From SVFI01 sp045643145 (GTDB taxonomy: Bacteria; Bacillota; Clostridia; Lachnospirales; Lachnospiraceae): a stretch of 28,021 bases of DNA. Where the stretch lies: NCBI GenBank assembly GCA_045643145.1, contig JAZUKG010000001.1, positions 1 to 28,021 on the forward strand, read 5' to 3'. Below are positions 24,501 to 28,021 of this stretch, piece after piece. The position numbers and the translations under genes were made by a program. The notes below the pieces were generated by a model. It saw only the letters and a list, made by a program, of their open reading frames with translations, searched no databases and had not been told where the DNA came from. How positions within the stretch are numbered: the first letter of the stretch is position 1; the number at the start of each line of letters is the position of its first letter.

Positions 24501-26635
24501 TTGTTTTTATATCCTAATACACCGGAAGATATTTCTACTTTTGTTTCGTGTTCTTCCTCCTGATCCTTAATCGTAGATTCTGATTCTGTTGCATCGTTTG
24601 GAACTCCTTCTAATACAACTGATTCCCCTTTATTCCACAGGAAAGAATTTGATGTACTTAAATCTAAATAAATAGCCGGAACTACACCATAAACACCATT
24701 ATTTACCGTATTATAGTCGTAACCATCTGCATGAGAAATCACAAAAGAATGTGAAGCATCTACTTTTCCAAAAAGATATGTAAATGTTCCCATAGTTCTG
24801 AGTCCATACATCCATTTCTGGTTTTCTACTAATGTCCCCGGATTGTAATCAGGATATACATTTTGATAATTATCCGCGCAGAATTTAGTAGCATAACGAT
24901 ATCTGGCAGGATCATATTCATTCTTATTATTTTCATCAAGACTCGGATGATAACAATATCCATAGGCTGTGTTAGTCATATCCTGATAGGATAAAACAAA
25001 CACTTTATCAAATGTATTATTTCCTACAGGTCCATCTCCAAATGAATCACTATTATCAAGTTCAGTTGTTAAAATAGCTCTCTGCTCTGCTTTATTAAAT
25101 GCATTATCAATAAAGCTGGCTCCGGGCTGTGAAAAATCTTTTCCTGTAACATGCGAATCTGCACCGAGTCCATTTAACCAACAACGAATGGTACTGTTTT
25201 CATACGTAATTCTTGCATTTGGTTCTCCCCACAAACAGTTATCAAGGTTCTGATCTGCTACGAGTAAAGCTTTCTCTCCATCCACAGAGAGAACTCGCCA
25301 TTTGATTGGAGTTTTTTCATCATTGGTATCTGCAACTCCATCCCCGTTGGTATCATCCTGCCAATAATTTCCAAAATATACGGTATCAAAGGTAACACTA
25401 CCGCCGGACTTAACAGGATTATTTAATCCATAGCTATTATTATTTAATTTAGGAATCACATTTCCCTCTGAAACCACACGATTACATCCGCTGCAAAGGA
25501 TGTCGCCGGAATAGCCTTCCGAAGTTTCAGTAGGTTCCACATATCCTTTCTGATACATTGGATAATCATCGTATGTTACATAGTCAAAATGATCTGCTAA
25601 CTCATCAAATTTAATATCTTTAATTGGGGCATTACATGTTCTGCAACGTCCATATTCATTACAACTTGGTTTATAGCTGGAACCGTGCTCTTCACAAAGC
25701 TTATATACGTTACTGTTTTTATTATGAGATCTCACGCAGCCATACTTTGTATACAAATCATTGTTTAAACTAATTTGTATCATTGGTCTTACACCAAGTT
25801 TTAATAAATAGTTTGATACCTCATCATTTAATTCTTCTTCAGAAATATCATTGGTATAATATGAATCAACATAATAAATATTTTTTGTTAATTCATTCAC
25901 ATTTCTTAATGCGAATACTGTTTCAAAGTATGTTTCCCATTCATCTCTATCATATTTTAAATATTCTGTATATGCTTTTTGAGAAGGATAAAAGGATGCA
26001 TATTCTTTATATTTCATCTTTTTTAATTCATCTATTGAAGGAAGATATACTTTATCCAATAAAGTATTTTGATCTACCAGACTGTTGATGACAGCACTAT
26101 CAATATTTGAAGTAAGTATCTGATTCTGTTCCTGAAGCGTAAATGCCTGATCAATAAAGTTATCTGTGCTATAATCTACCTCGCTTAAATTGGTATATTC
26201 ATCATATCCATTCAGCCAGCTTCTAAGATCTGAATTCTCATAGGTTAAGATTTCAGAATCAGCAACTTCCTTTGCATAAAACGGTCTTAAGTCTATGACA
26301 TCTTCAGACATCAGCGTAGCAACATCTCCGTCAACAGAAATAACACGCCAAAGAATTGGGGTCTTTTCATCCGTTTCGTCAACTATGTTATCTTCATTTG
26401 TATCCTCTTGAAAATAACTACCAAAAGAAATCACATCATAAATATTCATGGTTTCATCATCTCTTGGATTCGCAATTATTTTTTCCAATGGATACTTTTC
26501 TTCTCTGGTTAACTCCCCTGCTTCTTCTGCATTCACACTTGTAGCCATAAACGGAATACCGGTCAGATTACCGGCTACCATAGCACTACACAAAAGTGAA
26601 ATCAGAAATTGTTTCACAACCTTTTTCTTCTTCAT
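21557..26635 (-). CDS. Large secreted surface protein, 1692 residues, with DUF6273-like, zinc-ribbon-like and Big_2-like domains
   Basis: An exported multidomain protein of unknown function. Visible parts in order: a signal peptide (1-36, cut likely after SVNA); a first DUF6273-like domain (about 60-300) with an acidic Asp-rich loop near DTNEDN; a Cys cluster with CRTC (331-334) and CSGC (381-384) plus Cys314, His317 and Cys325; and a second DUF6273-like domain (about 413-665) with the calcium-loop-like DTNGDGVADTND. Then come an uncharacterised region (about 700-985), a carboxypeptidase-regulatory-like beta domain (about 990-1085), an Ig-like region with an acidic insert (about 1100-1330), a Pro-Ser linker (about 1340-1515), and two Lys-rich Big_2-like domains (about 1519-1692). 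There is no LPxTG motif or C-terminal membrane helix, so any wall binding may go through the basic tail (inference). ATG after GGAGG. It resembles the truncated upstream neighbour from the Ig-like region onward. Confidence 0.88.
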   Translation of the reverse strand: MKKKKVVKQFLISLLCSAMVAGNLTGIPFMATSVNAEEAGELTREEKYPLEKIIANPRDDETMNIYDVISFGSYFQEDTNEDNIVDETDEKTPILWRVISVDGDVATLMSEDVIDLRPFYAKEVADSEILTYENSDLRSWLNGYDEYTNLSEVDYSTDNFIDQAFTLQEQNQILTSNIDSAVINSLVDQNTLLDKVYLPSIDELKKMKYKEYASFYPSQKAYTEYLKYDRDEWETYFETVFALRNVNELTKNIYYVDSYYTNDISEEELNDEVSNYLLKLGVRPMIQISLNNDLYTKYGCVRSHNKNSNVYKLCEEHGSSYKPSCNEYGRCRTCNAPIKDIKFDELADHFDYVTYDDYPMYQKGYVEPTETSEGYSGDILCSGCNRVVSEGNVIPKLNNNSYGLNNPVKSGGSVTFDTVYFGNYWQDDTNGDGVADTNDEKTPIKWRVLSVDGEKALLVADQNLDNCLWGEPNARITYENSTIRCWLNGLGADSHVTGKDFSQPGASFIDNAFNKAEQRAILTTELDNSDSFGDGPVGNNTFDKVFVLSYQDMTNTAYGYCYHPSLDENNKNEYDPARYRYATKFCADNYQNVYPDYNPGTLVENQKWMYGLRTMGTFTYLFGKVDASHSFVISHADGYDYNTVNNGVYGVVPAIYLDLSTSNSFLWNKGESVVLEGVPNDATESESTIKDQEEEHETKVEISSGVLGYKNKYKNISVSNKTTPVLFRDICSTAAENAKIDYFKFAVNGDYDQIEEAWLVSERGGKKVSVKLDIQKNILMTDKDLLNDEFNHVIYSEDEQKNISEACMQNCTIVYTTKADKENVKEMFAFDFVWKEGFNDTPLDQIQISVDKASITYNNQVSNVDINKKVMETMTYIIDGFGKNVFNEVSVTINGDTDIIEKAWIVAQRHGTNVSEELIKVEDNKFVTQAQFYEDVLNGITYKRSELNSTPPRNFSILVKYFKDDSYHLLYNFKDRWIVDPNGHAYEAVPSNPLEGVTATIWGSDFADGSDPYEFEAEYYGQVNPQITGEDGFYAWDVPKGYWQVRLSKEGYQPVASDWLPVPPPQLDVDLAMVDPSVPYVDFVELSKDSVFVRFNKYMDVDSVSLENITFNKSGDITSSDNEETDENEEDENITVSNNGIDDGIGEIIEDGEPDAEMGADVSAELSIESIHPVEAENGLARDYELVFNDEISNEDLEATYDLSIAAGISYAGTQMEKAVFEGLQVVTPITAIEAEDKVILEGVYDYEVTLQPAEKVAGRKVTCSVDNDNIEVLSCGTCDENGKAIVRLKAVKSGVSMVTIGAEGSAIKTTAMMTVAVNDLMFETMGGKEEDRPIQVPDEETSTEPSPSTTPSTEPGTQPSETPEVSPSTVPSEAPSAEPSEDVSASPSVQPSENPSEEPSTSPVASPSPSEEIWIDPPYVAPSVKPSVLPSMQPSEEVSTSPSVQPSEDVSTKPSQVPGSGTEAATDPTKTPDVSVSPSVNPSAAPSEEVKITPSTMPSVSPSAQVTTSAKPDSTFVPKKIDITSISKKLAAGKKMTLTLNILPVFEEDMDVNWVSSNPKYATVDEKGVVQAKKAGVGKTVTITATVNGSEKVKGYYKIKIMKDSVKSVKLSAKSKSVEAGKSLAIKATVKTTGKKVNKKLVWTVSNEKYASISPSGKLKTNKKAKGKTITVTAKSTDGSNKIAKIKIKVK
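22105..22615 (-). repeat. Pro-Ser repeat linker in the 1692-residue surface protein
   Basis: Irregular repeats of the kind PSxxPSxxxS, often with EE or ED, encode roughly 170 residues. They contain one non-repetitive island, EIWIDPPYVAPS, that recurs in the neighbouring gene. A stiff, possibly glycosylated spacer between the Ig-like region and the terminal domains is likely (inference). Confidence 0.85.
22344..22393. repeat. 50-base exact repeat, copy 1
   Basis: Identical over 50 bases to 27517-27566, with only a few mismatches in the next 35 or so bases. It encodes the IDPPYVAPSVKPSVLP part of the linker in both surface proteins. Confidence 0.9.
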
Positions 26636-26679
26636 ATTCCCTCCATAATTCTTGAACCCTCACCATGATAATAATCAGT

Positions 26680-26735
26680 TATGCCGATTGGCTCGGGCTA
26701 CATATCAAGTTTTCATAGAAAACTTGACACAAGTT
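26680..26735 (-). promoter_or_regulatory. Structured 5' leader of the 1692-residue protein gene (possible cis-regulatory RNA)
   Basis: A 10-bp hairpin pairs 26705-26714 with 26718-26727. Its middle arm (AACTTG at 26721-26726 on the plus strand) can pair instead with CAAGTT at 26730-26735, giving two exclusive stems. A second element pairs 26684-26687 with 26693-26696, extended by 26680-26683 with 26701-26704 around a 4-base bulge. It matches no riboswitch I can name. Confidence 0.4.
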
Positions 26736-26886
26736 CTGATGTTTCTGTGCATATAACAACCCATTCTTCACAAAAACCACATTATATTATCAAAATCTAT
26801 TCTAACATATATTATAAGCAATCCAATTACCAACTTTGTATGAATCCCGACCACTTTTGTAATATTACAAAAAATATGCACGTAAA

Positions 26887-26916
26887 CAGGGGTTTTGCAA
26901 ATTCGCAAAACCCCTG
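26887..26916 (-). terminator. Probable terminator of the upstream surface-protein gene
   Basis: A 12-bp perfect stem, CAGGGGTTTTGC (26887-26898) with its complement at 26905-26916, and a 6-base loop. It lies 29 bases after the stop codon. The minus-strand tail has only UUU before mixed sequence, so it is less canonical than the others. Confidence 0.7.
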
Positions 26917-26945
26917 ATCTTGATTTTAGTTATACTTCTTATTTA

Positions 26946-28021
26946 CTATTTCACTTTAATGGTAATTGTCTTTGTTGCCTTTGTATATTTACTACTAGCT
27001 TTTGCAGTAATTAACACTTTATAAGTACCTTTTTTTGCACCCTTCTTTAATGTAATAATACCATTTTTTGAAACTGAAATATAATTTTTAGCTTTCTTTG
27101 GATACTTGCTTACTTTATAAGTAAGTTTTGTATTTGCTTTCGCCAAAAGCTTGATTGTAGCTTTCTTTTTCTTAAGAGCAGAAGCTTTCAAAGAAACTGT
27201 CTGCTTCACTTTATTTGAAACAGTGATTGTCTGTTTCTCAGATTCCGGTGCTTTGCTCGGAACCACACTTGGGCTCTGACTTGGTGCTTGACTAGGTGCT
27301 ACACTTGGCGATGCACTAGCTTGTGCACTTGGGCTTACACTCACATCCGGAGTCTTTGTAGGATCAGTAGTCACATCTGTTCCCGGAACCTGACTTGGTG
27401 AAGCGCTGACATCTTCACTAGGCTGAGCACTTGGTGATGTACTCACTTCTTCGCTTGGCTGAGCACTTGGTGATACACTTACTTCTTCGCTTGGTTGCGT
27501 ACTAGGTAACACACTAGGTAACACACTTGGTTTCACACTAGGTGCTACATATGGAGGATCAATCCAGATTTCATCACTTGGTGATGGTGATACAACCGGT
27601 GATGTACTAACATCTTCACTAGGAACTGTACTTGGAACTGTACTTGGTTCTGTACTCGGTTCTGTACTTGGTTCTTCACTAGGAACTGTACTTGGGCTCA
27701 CTTCCGGTGATTCACTAGGTTGAGTGCTTGGATTAATACTTGGTGAAGGCTGCGTACTCGGATCCGCATCTGATCCGGCTTCTGACTGTTCCGGTTGATT
27801 TACGATTCCAAGACTAGAAACAGTTTCCTGAATCACTTCATCATTAACAGCCACGATAATTGGCATAGATGCTGCCATCAGACTATCTTTTATGGCAAGA
27901 GACAATGTCGTTTCTCCAAATGCAATTCCCTCAATATCTACTTTAACAGTTCCGTCTGCAGCAACAATAGGTTCACCTAAAATCTTTGCTTTTGATTCAT
28001 CAGAAAGAGTAGCCACTACTT
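26946..28021 (-). CDS. Secreted surface protein related to its neighbour (5' end cut by window edge)
   Basis: Only the last 358 or so codons are visible and the frame is open through base 28021. The GTG at 28016 reads as an internal Val in a beta-rich domain, so I do not take it as a start. In order there are the end of an Ig-like domain (ADGTVKVDIEGIAFGETTL, then VAVNDEV), a Pro-Ser linker of about 170 residues, and a Lys-rich C-terminal domain of about 90 residues ending in ITIKVK. The same order occurs in the downstream 1692-residue protein, whose Ig-like segment ends with a matching VAVND, so the two are paralogues from at least this point on. This copy has one terminal domain where the neighbour has two. 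Function is unknown; a surface role is inferred. Confidence 0.85.
   Translation of the reverse strand, partial: VVATLSDESKAKILGEPIVAADGTVKVDIEGIAFGETTLSLAIKDSLMAASMPIIVAVNDEVIQETVSSLGIVNQPEQSEAGSDADPSTQPSPSINPSTQPSESPEVSPSTVPSEEPSTEPSTEPSTVPSTVPSEDVSTSPVVSPSPSDEIWIDPPYVAPSVKPSVLPSVLPSTQPSEEVSVSPSAQPSEEVSTSPSAQPSEDVSASPSQVPGTDVTTDPTKTPDVSVSPSAQASASPSVAPSQAPSQSPSVVPSKAPESEKQTITVSNKVKQTVSLKASALKKKKATIKLLAKANTKLTYKVSKYPKKAKNYISVSKNGIITLKKGAKKGTYKVLITAKASSKYTKATKTITIKVK
27251..27770 (-). repeat. Pro-Ser repeat linker in the truncated surface protein
   Basis: Repeats such as STEPSTEPSTVPSTVPS and EEVSxSPSAQPS, interrupted by the same EIWIDPPYVAPS island and the same DPTKTPDVSVSPS segment as in the neighbour. 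Unit number and order differ between the two genes, as expected from slippage or recombination. Confidence 0.85.
27517..27566. repeat. 50-base exact repeat, copy 2
   Basis: The identical partner of 22344-22393, about 5.2 kb apart in direct orientation. It could support recombination that deletes or fuses the two genes. Confidence 0.9.

Larger units (their letters stand above)
26636..26945. other. 310-base gap between the two surface-protein genes: terminator plus structured leader
   Basis: From right to left it holds a short tail after the upstream gene, a strong hairpin (26887-26916), an AT-rich promoter stretch at about 26780-26850 with several overlapping -10-like TATAAT motifs but no clear -35, and a leader with hairpins at 26680-26735. 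No coding frame stands out. Confidence 0.7.

Noticed and set aside
26640..26780. c-di-GMP-I riboswitch in the surface-protein leader
   Set aside because: There are loose echoes (GCACAG, GUAGC), but the conserved GGGCAAACC, tetraloop receptor and GGUAGCGGGGUUACC segments are not present.
28014..28016. GTG start for the second surface protein
   Set aside because: No ribosome binding site can be assessed, the frame is open to the window edge, there is no signal peptide, and the residues look like the interior of an Ig-like domain.

Overview
The window looks like chromosomal DNA from a low-GC Gram-positive anaerobe of the Clostridia, most likely the Lachnospiraceae. This rests on the AT-rich intergenic DNA, strong AGGAGG-type ribosome binding sites, a Re-type citrate synthase next to a eukaryote-like (type II) NADP isocitrate dehydrogenase, an MBOAT/SGNH acyltransferase pair, and very large secreted proteins with Pro-Ser linkers and Big_2-like tails. 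The genus is inference. I saw no tRNA, rRNA, transposase, phage gene or CRISPR array. Nearly all genes are on the minus strand; only a 91-residue orphan gene and aroC are on the plus strand.

Layout. 1-3672: a DUF1015 protein (cut by the left edge), a small acidic orphan protein, and the serine genes serC-serA. 3775-9750: leuB-ilvD-ilvB (branched-chain amino acids) followed by an L,D-transpeptidase. 9891-13640: a DUF815 AAA+ ATPase behind the yajC terminator, and a vanY-like carboxypeptidase, tgt and yajC run. 13764-14861: aroC, divergent from vanY and sharing its promoter region. 14918-21240: a probable operon of Re-citrate synthase, FCD-type GntR regulator, isocitrate dehydrogenase, MBOAT acyltransferase and SGNH partner. 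21557-28021: two related secreted proteins, the second cut by the right edge.

How it fits together. Most of the window is anabolic: serine, branched-chain amino acids, chorismate, and the oxidative citrate-to-2-oxoglutarate arm that supplies glutamate in anaerobes. The rest deals with the cell surface: L,D-transpeptidase, D,D-carboxypeptidase, O-acyltransferase pair and large exported proteins. The strongest regulatory signals are two near-identical ATTGT-AT/TT-ACAAT palindromes, one over the -10 of the Re-citrate synthase promoter and one over the -35 of an internal icd promoter, which fit the GntR protein encoded between them. Another is a pair of back-to-back promoters (vanY and aroC) that share one self-complementary -35 box. 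The leader of the 1692-residue surface protein has switch-like alternative hairpins that match no riboswitch I recognise. I found no clear new defence or mobile system; the best candidates for new biology are the DUF1015-serine link, the GntR/Re-citrate synthase circuit with attached acyltransferases, and the surface-protein leader.
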